This document shows positions 44,222 through 50,920 of a stretch of 64,000 nucleotides of DNA, piece after piece. Within the stretch, counting starts at the first letter, position 1, and each line of letters begins with the position of its first letter. The position numbers were made by a program, and so were the translations under genes. Source of the DNA: Prochlorococcus sp. AG-418-M08 (lineage in GTDB: Bacteria; Cyanobacteriota; Cyanobacteriia; PCC-6307; Cyanobiaceae). Below the pieces are notes generated by a model. It was given only the letters and a program-made list of their open reading frames with translations. It searched no databases and was not told the origin of the DNA. Location of the stretch: positions 62,001 to 126,000 of the forward strand of contig QCMG01000005.1 in the NCBI GenBank assembly GCA_003213955.1. The letters run 5' to 3'.

Positions 44222-44655
44222 ACAGTCAATCAATAAAATTTAAGACATAAAAAAAGACCTTATTACAGGTCTTTTTTAAATGGTGACGACAGAAAGGAAA
44301 TCTGTTTAATAATCAGATTAAGAATCTTCTTATAAATTAGTTTTGAAAGTAAAAGTGATTACACACTTCTTCATGCTTTACAAACGACTTTATTTTTAAG
44401 ATGATTCACAATTAATCCTGAAAGTTTAATTTCTGATCACTCAACTTTCTTTCCATAAAGGTTAGATAAGTTAATTTACCTTGGTGTTGCAGACCATGGA
44501 TTAGTGAAGATCTAGTTGGTCAACCTTGGGCGAGTCGATCACCAGAACTGTCGTGTAAGTAAAATAATCGGTCTCAAATATTTTGCATGAATCCTTAAGA
44601 TTGATTTAATCATGATTAATAAAATCTTTAATCCTCGGACCACAGCATCTCTTTT
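44222..44655 (-). ncRNA. Candidate long ncRNA, copy 1 (inverted repeat partner)
   Basis: About 430 bp, nearly matched by 49909-50335 on the plus strand. Conserved core includes ACAGTTCTGGTGATCGA, CCAAGGTTGACCAACTAGAT and CTTCACTAATCC. No ORF longer than a few codons is shared, while a terminator hairpin ends both copies. Differences are scattered substitutions, including many not arranged by codon position. It matches no tmRNA, RNase P, SRP or 6S consensus that I can recall. Function unknown. Confidence 0.6.
44250..44277. terminator. Bidirectional rho-independent terminator
   Basis: Perfect 11-bp stem AAAAAAGACCT/AGGTCTTTTTT with a 6-nt loop. It works in both directions: for the plus-strand small genes and as the 3' end of the minus-strand candidate ncRNA. 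The equivalent hairpin is conserved in the second copy (50289-50310). Confidence 0.85.
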
Positions 44656-44760
44656 ATCTATTTATTTATCTAGGTATTTTAATTAGACTACATCAGCTTG
44701 TATTGATCGAATTTAGTTTTTAACTTTGCTGCTTTATGTAGTAAACCTAATGTTTCCTTT

Positions 44761-44910
44761 CTACCAGTCAGGATAACTAAAATCTTCACCTATAGGCTCT
44801 TCATAAAAGTCTCCAGCTTTTATTCCAAGTTTATAGTTTTCAATTACTTTATTGTACGTGGCAACGGAAGGAATTAGATCACCAACATAAGAAGGAATAT
44901 CTTTATCCAT
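44761..44910 (-). CDS. Small hypothetical protein (49 aa)
   Basis: Starts ATG at 44910, overlapping the stop of the upstream small gene within ATGGATAA. The product is soluble and acidic: MDKDIPSYVGDLIPSV, then KLGIKAGDFYEEPIGEDF and a C-terminal YPDW. No known domain; the overlap indicates a two-gene operon. Confidence 0.55.
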   Translation of the reverse strand: MDKDIPSYVGDLIPSVATYNKVIENYKLGIKAGDFYEEPIGEDFSYPDW

Positions 44911-45028
44911 CTAATCTATCTGCATAATCTCTTAAAATTTCAGCCATCTTTTGAGGTGGTATTTCTTCTTGATATTCTCTACATAAATCAAAAAATTTAT
45001 CTAGAAAATTTTTCGTTGAGGAGGACAT
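44903..45028 (-). CDS. Small hypothetical protein (41 aa)
   Basis: Product MSSSTKNFLDKFFDLCRE then a helical PPQKMAEILRDYADRLDG. It is preceded by leader motif copy 2 (45054-45073), 26 bp upstream of the ATG, and followed in overlap by the 49-aa gene. No domain recognised. Confidence 0.55.
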   Translation of the reverse strand: MSSSTKNFLDKFFDLCREYQEEIPPQKMAEILRDYADRLDG

Positions 45029-45053
45029 AAAAAAAGGAACTTACGCCCCTTAG

Positions 45054-45073
45054 TTTAGATCGACTGTCAATCA
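45054..45073 (-). repeat. Island leader motif, copy 2
   Basis: Plus-strand TTTAGATCGACTGTCAATCA. In gene orientation it reads TGATTGACAGTCGATCTAAA and lies upstream of the 44903-45028 gene. It is also the left edge of a duplicated module of about 295 bp (see the module A entries). Confidence 0.75.
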
Positions 45074-45118
45074 GCATGTATTCTAAATTCTCAGCATCTC
45101 TTGTAAACAAGGTTTTTT

Positions 45119-45274
45119 TTAGCCAGAACAAGAGAAAGCACCTGCAAGAATATTTTTAAAAATTGATGCTTGACCTAATGCGTATAAGAAGAAAGTTGAT
45201 GATGCGAGAGTAATGGCTATTTTAGAAACCCTATTAACTTTCAAATTTGAGACTTTTGCAAATGCGGAATTCAT
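45119..45274 (-). CDS. Small membrane protein, module A family (51 aa)
   Basis: Product begins MNSAFAKVSNLKVNRVSK, has a hydrophobic segment IAITLASSTFFLYALG and ends AGAFSCSG. The paralogue at 56303-56458 differs at about 11 residues, with the framework and C-terminus kept, which supports coding. The single span and C-terminal cysteine are conserved. Confidence 0.65.
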   Translation of the reverse strand: MNSAFAKVSNLKVNRVSKIAITLASSTFFLYALGQASIFKNILAGAFSCSG

Positions 45275-45350
45275 TTATTCATTAATGTACTCAAAATATA
45301 TTAGCTGCATAAATAAAATATTCAGCATCAAAATTTACTAAAAATTAATT

Positions 45351-45554
45351 TTATTGCTGCTGTTGCTGCTCTTGTGTTTTTATATGTTCGAATTCTTTTT
45401 TAGAAACTATTCTCATTTTGAACTCTGGATATCTTGTCTTCCACCATTTATTAATTGAAATAGTTACACCCGTTAAATCTTGGGTACAAATATGGACCCA
45501 TAAAATCTTAGTTTGTTCTTCTTTATAGAATTCCCAACTCGAAGGTGAAGCCAT
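45351..45554 (-). CDS. Hypothetical protein with poly-Gln tail (67 aa)
   Basis: Product begins MASPSSWEFYKEEQTKILWV, contains INKWWKTRYPEFKMRIVSKKEFE and ends in QEQQQQQ. The Trp-rich basic core suggests a small folded domain; the Q tract is encoded by CAG/CAA repeats and may vary in length. No family recognised. Confidence 0.55.
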   Translation of the reverse strand: MASPSSWEFYKEEQTKILWVHICTQDLTGVTISINKWWKTRYPEFKMRIVSKKEFEHIKTQEQQQQQ

Positions 45555-45600
45555 TTAATCGTGAAAATATCGTTAACATTTTTTATGGGATTTTAACGAA

Positions 45601-45685
45601 TTTTAAAGCTTGAAATGAGGTTTACTCAAACTTTTTTGGTTATAAATTTATTATCCATCAAAGTCTCTAATTAGGAAAGTGATGG
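45601..45685. repeat. Island element B, copy 2
   Basis: Contains AAAGCTTGAAATGAGG, then CTTTTTTGGTTATAAATTTA, TTATCCATCAAAG and TTAGGAAAGTGATGG. Closest relative is the copy at 47641-47722. No ORF. Confidence 0.65.
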
Positions 45686-45729
45686 AACGATATGGGTTTA
45701 TTTGAATCCTTATTACTATCTCGATATGA

Positions 45730-45984
45730 TTATTTACCTTTAGATAAAAGATAATTTAAAAAGATACCTCCTGAAATTAATAGACCTCCGACGGCAATAA
45801 AAGCAAATAAATCATATATTGTTTTGTCATTATTTACTTTTAAAAAAGTTATTACAAAGGCTATTAGAGGAAATAATAAAATTATCTTAGGAATTAGTGA
45901 TTCATTCCATTTCTTTAGATCTGAATCCTCTTCCTCATTTAGTTTTTGATACATTTTTTCTAATTTTTCTCTTTCTTCTTCCAT
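45730..45984 (-). CDS. Two-span membrane protein (84 aa)
   Basis: A charged N-terminal helix (EEEREKLEKMYQKLNEEED) is followed by two spans at about residues 29-47 and 57-79. Small integral membrane protein of unknown function. Good ATG start, and no leader motif in front. Confidence 0.55.
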   Translation of the reverse strand: MEEEREKLEKMYQKLNEEEDSDLKKWNESLIPKIILLFPLIAFVITFLKVNNDKTIYDLFAFIAVGGLLISGGIFLNYLLSKGK

Positions 45985-46089
45985 AACTATTTTGGGTGTT
46001 GTTGATCTAGTTTAAAAAAACATTTTCCGTATAACTTAATTATCCTTCAAGATGGCAAGTTGGAAAAGTTCAGTATTTTCGATCAATGG

Positions 46090-46512
46090 CTAAACTTTAT
46101 TAATCCTTCCTCCATAACACCCACTACCAATTTTAAAAAAACCAGAAGTCGCTTTTAGTAAATCTTTTTCATTGGTAACCTTTGATAGTTTTGAGGACAA
46201 ACCAGAAAATAGAACTTTATTTACTTCATAGGATTTGATTTTGGTTTGATAAGGATGCCATATCTCATGACCCTTTAGGAGTATCGCTTCTCCACTAAAT
46301 TTAGTTTTTATGTTTTTAAAGCTCCAGCTTGAAGGCTTTGTTTGAGTTGGTTTATGTGTATAAAAATTACCTTTTATTTTTTTCTTATTTGAAATTATCC
46401 CCTTAAGCGCATTAGATTTTCTTTCAGATAAAACTATAGAAATAGATGGCACTTCTTCCGAAACTAAAATGCAATTTATAGGTTGTATTATTTCAGCAAG
46501 AAGAAAATACAA
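46090..46512 (-). CDS. Hypothetical protein (140 aa)
   Basis: A basic protein starting at TTG 46512; the frame is closed by a stop three codons upstream. It contains PSSWSFKNIKTKFSGEAILL and GCYGGR near the C-terminus, with mixed beta/alpha character. Leader motif copy 3 (46547-46566) lies 35 bp upstream, supporting expression. No family recognised. Confidence 0.5.
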   Translation of the reverse strand: MYFLLAEIIQPINCILVSEEVPSISIVLSERKSNALKGIISNKKKIKGNFYTHKPTQTKPSSWSFKNIKTKFSGEAILLKGHEIWHPYQTKIKSYEVNKVLFSGLSSKLSKVTNEKDLLKATSGFFKIGSGCYGGRINKV

Positions 46513-46546
46513 ATGATTTTAAAATAAAGTATTTAATAGCCTTTAG

Positions 46547-46566
46547 TTTAGATCGCTTGTCAATAA
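46547..46566 (-). repeat. Island leader motif, copy 3
   Basis: Plus-strand TTTAGATCGCTTGTCAATAA; two to three differences from copy 2. Upstream of the 46090-46512 gene. Confidence 0.65.
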
Positions 46567-46591
46567 TAATTAACTACCGTATTAAATTTTT

Positions 46592-46672
46592 TTAATGCCA
46601 AATTAGCCAAAATAAAGCACAACCATATAGAACACCTGTAAAAACAATTACTGGGAGGAGAAAGATTTTCAT
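46592..46672 (-). CDS. Very small membrane peptide (26 aa)
   Basis: ATG at 46672 overlaps the stop of the upstream gene (ATGA). The product, MKIFLLPVIVFTGVLYG then CALFWLIWH, is a single hydrophobic span. Short, but the overlap and hydrophobicity suggest a real partner peptide. Confidence 0.4.
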   Translation of the reverse strand: MKIFLLPVIVFTGVLYGCALFWLIWH

Positions 46673-46839
46673 TTGATTAAAAATTTATCTAAACCATTTT
46701 GTTGGACGTATATAAAAAACCAAAAAGCAACTGAGAGATTTAATAGCACTGTTAGTGATATAGAAATAATTAAAAATTTCTTACCAATCCCTGATTGATT
46801 GGAATTACTACCTGCTATTGAAATTGACTCAAGTTTCAT
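46669..46839 (-). CDS. Small single-span membrane protein (56 aa)
   Basis: Product begins MKLESISIAGSNSNQSGIG, with a span ISISLTVLLNLSVAFWFFIY near residues 25-45 and a short basic tail. Coupled to the 26-aa gene by a 4-bp overlap. No family recognised. Confidence 0.5.
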   Translation of the reverse strand: MKLESISIAGSNSNQSGIGKKFLIISISLTVLLNLSVAFWFFIYVQQNGLDKFLIK

Positions 46840-47112
46840 AAAAAGAAGAGTTAATTGCTAATTATTTTATACCATCTTTTAAATATTTATTTGTAGATAA
46901 AACTTTGTAATATCAAACGATTTAAAGCTCTTCAAACACAATCATGTAGTTAAAGATACTTAGAAAATTATTATTTAGATATAAATTTGTAAAAATTAAT
47001 TCAAAAGCCATTACTATATTTACAGTTTAATCATTTAATCTTTATATTTAAACTCACAATTTGTCTCTTTAATTTATAAATTTTGAACTTGAATATATGA
47101 ATAAAAATATCT
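46840..47112. other. A/T-rich gap without features
   Basis: 273 bp of A/T-rich sequence. It must contain the promoter of the PsbN-like gene, but I see no clear element or ORF. Confidence 0.4.
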
Positions 47113-47142
47113 ATGTTTATGAGAGTATTTAAATTCAAAAAC

Positions 47143-47358
47143 ATGGTAGGAGTAACTAAAGATCCAACATTATTTTTACTTTTAGGAAGTATTGGGCTGC
47201 TTCTCTTTGGCTCTATAGGATATGGAATATATACAACTGTTGGACCATCCTCTTATAAGTTAAGAGACACAATTAAAGAGCATGCAAGATTACATGAATT
47301 GGGTATCGCTCATGGACACAATAGTCACAATCATAATGAAGCAGACCATATTCATTAA
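47143..47358 (+). CDS. PsbN-like membrane protein with histidine-rich tail
   Basis: From the ATG at 47143 (the frame also has ATGs at 47113 and 47119) the product is 71 residues. A hydrophobic segment, LFLLLGSIGLLLFGSIGYG, runs into IYTTVGPSSYKLRDTIKEH, which resembles the PsbN pattern IYTAFGPPSxxLRDPFEEH. A His-rich tail ends it (HGHNSHNHNEADHIH), absent from ordinary PsbN. PsbN aids photosystem II assembly; the tail suggests metal binding. The normal psbN locus is elsewhere, so this is probably a paralogue. Confidence 0.55.
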   Translation: MVGVTKDPTLFLLLGSIGLLLFGSIGYGIYTTVGPSSYKLRDTIKEHARLHELGIAHGHNSHNHNEADHIH

Positions 47359-47372
47359 AAAAATAATTTCAA

Positions 47373-47510
47373 ATGTATTTGTTTTTTGTTGAGTCTAATT
47401 TAACGACAGAATTCTTCTTTATTTCAATTTTTTCTGGAGCTTTATTATCGTTCTTTATTTTCCTACTTTTTTGGTTATCTAATCAAAATGCGATTTTTAA
47501 AAAACAATAG
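47373..47510 (+). CDS. Small membrane protein (45 aa)
   Basis: ATG at 47373, 15 bp after the PsbN-like stop. Product begins MYLFFVESNLTTEF and has a very hydrophobic span FISIFSGALLSFFIFLLFW, then a polar tail. Probably co-transcribed with the PsbN-like gene. Confidence 0.45.
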   Translation: MYLFFVESNLTTEFFFISIFSGALLSFFIFLLFWLSNQNAIFKKQ

Positions 47511-47576
47511 TTTACTTTTTAAAAGTTTGAGTAAAGTTTGAGTAAAAAATTATGATTCCTTGAGACCCCTCTGATA

Positions 47577-47621
47577 TCAGACTGGTTCACTTTTCATTAG
47601 CCAAAACTTTTCTTTATTCAT
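47577..47621 (-). pseudogene. EVE gene N-terminal fragment 2
   Basis: A 14-codon ORF, MNKEKFWLMKSEPV then TGA. Residues 6-13 match EVE residues 6-13 (YWLMKSEP) with one change. Similarity to the EVE gene stops after the Pro codon. Preceded on the plus strand by two copies of an AGTTTGAGTAA 11-mer (47524-47545) and followed by element B. Confidence 0.7.
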
Positions 47622-47640
47622 ATCAAAGGATATCGGTGAT

Positions 47641-47722
47641 TTTTAAGGCTTGGAGGACGTGTTATCCAAACTTTTTGGTTATAAATTTATTTTCCATCAA
47701 ATAATCTATTCAGGAAATGAAG
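47641..47722. repeat. Island element B, copy 3
   Basis: TTTTAAGGCTTGGAGGACGT, then CTTTTTGGTTATAAATTTAT, TTTCCATCAAA and CAGGAAATGA. Follows EVE fragment 2 by 20 bp. Close to copy 2. Confidence 0.65.
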
Positions 47723-47746
47723 AGATGTTTGATTAGTCTTTTTTTA

Positions 47747-48265
47747 TCAGGTTAATGCTTTAAGTTTTCGTTCTATAGGATTAAACCCAAATCTCTTAAT
47801 TTGATAATTTTCCCAAACCCAATAAACAGGTGGAGTTTTTCTTGCCTTTATTAAACTTATTTGGTCTAATTTTTGTGGGATAAATTCTTTAGCTGGATCA
47901 AAAAATTTATCTCTTGTGGGTTGATTTAAAACAATACTACCTTCTTTGCTTGAGATTGATCTGTGATAAGTTCCAATAGGAATTTCTAATGCTCCCATTG
48001 ATCTATTTAAATAAATCACATGATGAGGTTCATCCCATGCAGGATTTATTAAAACAAATGTTCTTTCCCCTGTAATAACTAAGTTGTGATCAATTTGATG
48101 ATTGTGAACATAATATTGTTCATCATTAAAATCATCTGGCGGAGATATAGCTTCTTCAGAGTGAATTACCACATCGCAACCATTAGATGCCCTCAATCCT
48201 GCATCAAAGAATGTCACTTTTGGAGTCTCTCTAAAAATTGTTGTTGGCATGAATTTTAATTTCAT
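47747..48265 (-). CDS. Cupin-fold hypothetical protein
   Basis: A 172-residue protein of mostly beta character. The segment YYVHNHQIDHNLVITGERTF with HHVIYLNRS and IPIGTYHRSIS resembles cupin/RmlC-like folds, where histidines bind metal or sugar. An in-frame ATG lies 15 bp upstream, but GAGAGG sits at ribosome-binding distance from the ATG at 48265, so this start is preferred. Specific substrate unknown. Confidence 0.55.
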   Translation of the reverse strand: MKLKFMPTTIFRETPKVTFFDAGLRASNGCDVVIHSEEAISPPDDFNDEQYYVHNHQIDHNLVITGERTFVLINPAWDEPHHVIYLNRSMGALEIPIGTYHRSISSKEGSIVLNQPTRDKFFDPAKEFIPQKLDQISLIKARKTPPVYWVWENYQIKRFGFNPIERKLKALT

Positions 48266-48337
48266 AGTTAAACCTCTCATTAAAAATTTATGAATATTTT
48301 TAAAATTTATAAGCTATGAAAACCGATTAATGAATAG

Positions 48338-48484
48338 TCAGTTACAACAAACTAAACAATCTTCTTTAGTTGGATAATCTTGACATTCTCTCTTAAAAGT
48401 TTCTTGTAAAAGTTCTACTTTATTAACATAATCAAGATCTCGCAGATCTTTATTTGGAACTGTGAATTGTGTTTGAAGTTTCAT
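48338..48484 (-). CDS. Small Cys-motif protein, KDLRDLD family (48 aa)
   Basis: The start at 48484 is fixed by a perfect GGAGG before the ATG; a longer in-frame start lacks such a site. It contains NKDLRDLDY and a C-terminal ECQDYPTKEDCLVCCN. It shares both blocks with the product of 58736-58921 and the Cys block with 48686-48838. Cytosolic. Overlaps no gene; follows the 33-aa gene by 13 bp. Confidence 0.7.
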   Translation of the reverse strand: MKLQTQFTVPNKDLRDLDYVNKVELLQETFKRECQDYPTKEDCLVCCN

Positions 48485-48497
48485 TTTTCCCTCCTGA

Positions 48498-48599
48498 TTA
48501 ATACTGTTTCTTGAAGCCATCCCAAGTTCTAGAAAACCTTAATCCTAGATAAGAAACTAAAATTGCCCAAAATAGAATCTCTATAGTTAAATTAGTCAT
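48498..48599 (-). CDS. Small single-span membrane peptide (33 aa)
   Basis: Strong GGAGG before the ATG at 48599. The product MTNLTIEILFWAILVSYLGL followed by RFSRTWDGFKKQY is one span with a basic tail. Directly upstream of the Cys-motif gene and probably in the same mRNA. Confidence 0.6.
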   Translation of the reverse strand: MTNLTIEILFWAILVSYLGLRFSRTWDGFKKQY

Positions 48600-48685
48600 C
48601 TGCTTTACCTCCTTTCTATCTGACTATTGTTTAGTACGGATGATATATAAAAATCAAGCGTAAGAATACTTAAAAAGTTCGAGTA

Positions 48686-48838
48686 TTAATCGCAAAAAAT
48701 TTTGCAATGGTTATTACTAGGATGCTGTTCGCATTCTTTATTCCAGTAAGCTTCAAGTTCTTTCGCTTTAATATCGTATGAAAGATCTTTTTTATCCAAG
48801 TTGATCTCTTGGATGGTAAATGTGTCGTTAAGTGCCAT
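48686..48838 (-). CDS. Small Cys-motif protein (50 aa)
   Basis: Product begins MALNDTFTIQEINLDKKD and ends YWNKECEQHPSNNHCKIFCD. The C-terminal YWxKECxxxPSNxHC matches the 58736 gene (YWDKECYNNPSNPHC). It has the same upstream promoter block with a GTA-N8-TTC site. Likely a regulated cytosolic protein of unknown function. Confidence 0.68.
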   Translation of the reverse strand: MALNDTFTIQEINLDKKDLSYDIKAKELEAYWNKECEQHPSNNHCKIFCD

Positions 48839-48915
48839 AAGACTTACCTATTGACTACACTTATGTTCTAATTCATTTGAATAGTTAATCTCAAGTTTTA
48901 TGTGTGCGGTTAGAG

Positions 48916-48929
48916 GAACAAAATTGTAC
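48916..48929 (-). promoter_or_regulatory. GTA-N8-TTC site in shared promoter block, copy B
   Basis: In gene orientation GTA-CAATTTTG-TTC followed by CTCTAACCGCACACAT. One base from a perfect NtcA-type GTA-N8-TAC. It lies 78 bp before the 48838 start. Confidence 0.5.
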
Positions 48930-49010
48930 GGATTAAGGATCAAAAAAAATTCTCAAAGTAAAAATAATGACCAGAAAAATATCTTCAAAGGTATTAATTT
49001 TAAATTTAAA

Positions 49011-49044
49011 AAAGTTTGGATAAAGTTTGGATAAAGTTTGGATA
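49011..49044 (+). repeat. Three 11-bp tandem repeats
   Basis: AGTTTGGATAA repeated three times without spacers, directly left of EVE fragment 3. Two copies of the related AGTTTGAGTAA occupy the same position before fragment 2, and single or diverged copies occur near 43.43, 53.83 and 55.34 kb. Confidence 0.75.
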
Positions 49045-49076
49045 ATAATTACAAATCCTTGAGATTCTAGGTATGG

Positions 49077-49230
49077 TTAGACGCGCCCACTTTTAATTAG
49101 CCAGTAATTAGACTCATTCATAGTCTATGATTTGCGGGAAATAGTACTGCTGGTATGGCTTTATGTTAACTTTTTCGTAAGTCAGCCAAATCCAAAGAAT
49201 TTTATTTAGTTTATGGAAGATAATTGGGAG
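49077..49230 (-). pseudogene. EVE gene fragment 3 with upstream region
   Basis: Minus-strand ORF at 49077-49121 reads MNESNYWLIKSGRV then stop: 14 codons, like fragment 2. The following 109 bp match the upstream region of the genuine EVE gene (TTAACTTTTTC, AAGTCAGCC, ATCCAAAG, TTTAGTTTAT). This is the best-preserved duplicate of the core/island junction. Confidence 0.72.
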
Positions 49231-49241
49231 ATAATGTTTAA

Positions 49242-49340
49242 ATGACTCATATGTATGGAATAGCTATTACTTATGGTGTTGTTAGTTTGTTATTACTTGG
49301 TGGATTTGCTTATATAACTTTTAAGATGACTAAAAAATGA
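49242..49340 (+). CDS. Small single-span membrane peptide (32 aa)
   Basis: Product MTHMYGIAITYGVVSLLLLG followed by GFAYITFKMTKK: one span, basic C-terminus. Its stop overlaps the next ATG (ATGA at 49337-49340). First gene of a three-gene coupled cassette. Confidence 0.55.
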   Translation: MTHMYGIAITYGVVSLLLLGGFAYITFKMTKK

Positions 49341-49741
49341 CAGGAAAAGAGAAAAAAGAAATAATTGAAATTCCAGGAGAAAATCCTACTAATTTCAAAG
49401 AAAAAGAACAATCTCTATTTTATCTATTTGGAGGTGTTTTATTAGTTTTATTATTTCTTGCCGCTCTTTCCTCAAACGTTTATTACAGCAAAAAAAATAA
49501 AAAGAAAAGATTAAAAAATAATATAGTTAAAGCAGAAAGAATAGAAAAAGAAGAGAAAAAATATAGACAGAATTTAATGGCTGATCCTTATATAAATATT
49601 GAATCTGATAAATATTTCGGGATACATCAAAATAGACTGAGAGAACATAGAGCTTCGGCATATCAAGGAAGAATATTTTATTTAGGTAAAAAAGGCGGTC
49701 TTTATTATCGATCTTCTACAGGAACAAGAATTTATATTTAA
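49337..49741 (+). CDS. Single-span protein with a C-terminal basic GGLYY motif (134 aa)
   Basis: An acidic N-terminus, one span at about residues 28-47, a long Lys-rich helix and a C-terminal segment GKKGGLYYRSSTGTRIYI. That segment resembles the PBCV-type basic adaptor motif (GPRGGxYxxxSGxxVYV) known mainly from large viruses and phages. Overlaps the 32-aa gene and is immediately followed by a zinc-ribbon gene. Function unknown; viral ancestry possible. Confidence 0.55.
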   Translation: MTGKEKKEIIEIPGENPTNFKEKEQSLFYLFGGVLLVLLFLAALSSNVYYSKKNKKKRLKNNIVKAERIEKEEKKYRQNLMADPYINIESDKYFGIHQNRLREHRASAYQGRIFYLGKKGGLYYRSSTGTRIYI

Positions 49742-49897
49742 ATGAAAAAGTGTAATTTATGCAAAAAGGAAGGTGAAATTCATTACCGAGTAAAATCTAT
49801 AAATTACAAAAGTTGGATTTTTTGCTGTAAACAATGTTGGAATATTGTTTCAAAAGAAAGCCAATATTCTTATGGTGGAACAAGAAAAGCAAAATAA
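49742..49897 (+). CDS. Small zinc-ribbon-like protein (51 aa)
   Basis: The ATG follows the previous stop with no gap. Product begins MKKCNLCKKEGEIHYRVKS and has CCKQCWNIVSKE in its second half: two CxxC-type pairs that could bind zinc. Ends in a basic YGGTRKAK. Third gene of the cassette. Confidence 0.6.
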   Translation: MKKCNLCKKEGEIHYRVKSINYKSWIFCCKQCWNIVSKESQYSYGGTRKAK

Positions 49898-49908
49898 ATA
49901 AAAAGCTT

Positions 49909-50335
49909 AATAAGAGATGATGTAGGCCCAGGATTCAAGATTTAATTAATCATTATTAAATCAATCTTAAGGATTTATGCAAAATATTTGATCCCGATTA
50001 TTTATTAGTAAGACAGTTCTGGTGATCGATTCGGCCAAGGTTGACCAACTAGATCTTCACTAATCCGTGGTCTGCAATACCAAGGAAAATAACTTATCTA
50101 ACCTTTCTGGAAAGAAAGTTAAATGATCAGAAATTAAACTTTCGAGATTAATTCTGAACTATCTTAAAAATCAAGTAGTTTGTAAAGCCTGAAGAAGTGA
50201 GTAATCACTTTTACTCCCAAAACTAATTTCTAAGAAAATTCTTGATCTGATTATCAAATAGATCCCCTTTATTGTCTTCACCAATCAAAAAGACCTTTAA
50301 TAGGGTCTTTATTAATGTCTTAAATTTTTGATTGC
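49909..50335 (+). ncRNA. Candidate long ncRNA, copy 2 (inverted repeat partner)
   Basis: Inverted counterpart of 44222-44655. The best-kept parts are TTAAATCAATCTTAAGGATT, GACAGTTCTGGTGATCGATT, CCAACTAGATCTTCACTAAT and GGAAAGAAAGTTAAATGATC. Ends with a terminator hairpin at 50289-50310. No shared ORF. Confidence 0.6.
50289..50310 (+). terminator. Terminator of candidate ncRNA copy 2
   Basis: Stem AAAGACC/GGTCTTT with a 7-8 nt loop, then ATTAAT. Weaker than the copy 1 hairpin (7 bp against 11 bp). Confidence 0.6.
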
Positions 50336-50394
50336 ATATCAAAAATAAGTAGTATTTAGCTATTTTTTATATAACCATAAAAATACTTAATCCT

Positions 50395-50799
50395 ATGAGT
50401 TCACTTTTTTTATTGCCTTTACTATTGGGTTTTTCATTGCCTGCTATTGCGGAGTCAAAAACGTATAAAATAAATGTTTCGGCAGAAGATTACCGTAACT
50501 ATATTCTTAGTGGAACAGATAGGAACGGATCTGTAGGTGGGGAAGATCCCACAGTTACAGTGAATAAAGGAGACAAAATTATTTTTGATGTTAATGCATT
50601 TCGCCATCCGTTCTATATAAAAACTGAATTTTCTCGTGGAGTTGATAATCAGGTAATCACAGGAACAATTTCTGGAACTCCTGGAACGCAAAATGGCAAA
50701 TTATCATGGAATACGACTGGGGTATCAGTAGGCAAATACTATTACGTTTGTTCTCCGCATGCATCTTTTGGAATGGGAGGGACAATTATTGTTAAATAA
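50395..50799 (+). CDS. Exported cupredoxin-like protein
   Basis: A 134-residue protein with a signal peptide (about residues 1-19, ending AIAES). The mature domain is a plastocyanin-like beta sandwich. Copper ligands are a His in FRHPFYIKT and the C-terminal block CSPHASFGM (Cys-x2-His-x4-Met), as in plastocyanin CxPHxxxxM. It may carry electrons in the lumen or periplasm, or store copper. Gene context does not reveal its partner. Confidence 0.75.
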   Translation: MSSLFLLPLLLGFSLPAIAESKTYKINVSAEDYRNYILSGTDRNGSVGGEDPTVTVNKGDKIIFDVNAFRHPFYIKTEFSRGVDNQVITGTISGTPGTQNGKLSWNTTGVSVGKYYYVCSPHASFGMGGTIIVK

Positions 50800-50920
50800 T
50801 TATTAGAGAAAATAGGTAAAATAAACAATAGAAATGGTTTGAGTAGTAAGCGTTTCATAAAAAAACAGCTAATAAAATAGATTTTATTTAAAATGTAAAA
50901 ACAAAATTAGGTAGGATTAA

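Larger units (their letters stand above)
45054..45350 (-). repeat. Duplicated module A, copy 1
   Basis: About 295 bp in direct orientation with 56238-56533. It runs from the leader motif through a 51-aa gene and its upstream region to AAAATATTCAGCATCAAAATTTAC-like sequence. Estimated by eye at roughly 80% identity, highest in the coding part. Confidence 0.75.

Noticed and set aside
44222-44655. tmRNA, RNase P RNA, SRP RNA, 6S RNA or group I intron as the identity of the repeated non-coding segment
   Set aside because: None of the conserved sequence blocks that I know for these RNAs is present. It is therefore left as an unknown candidate ncRNA.
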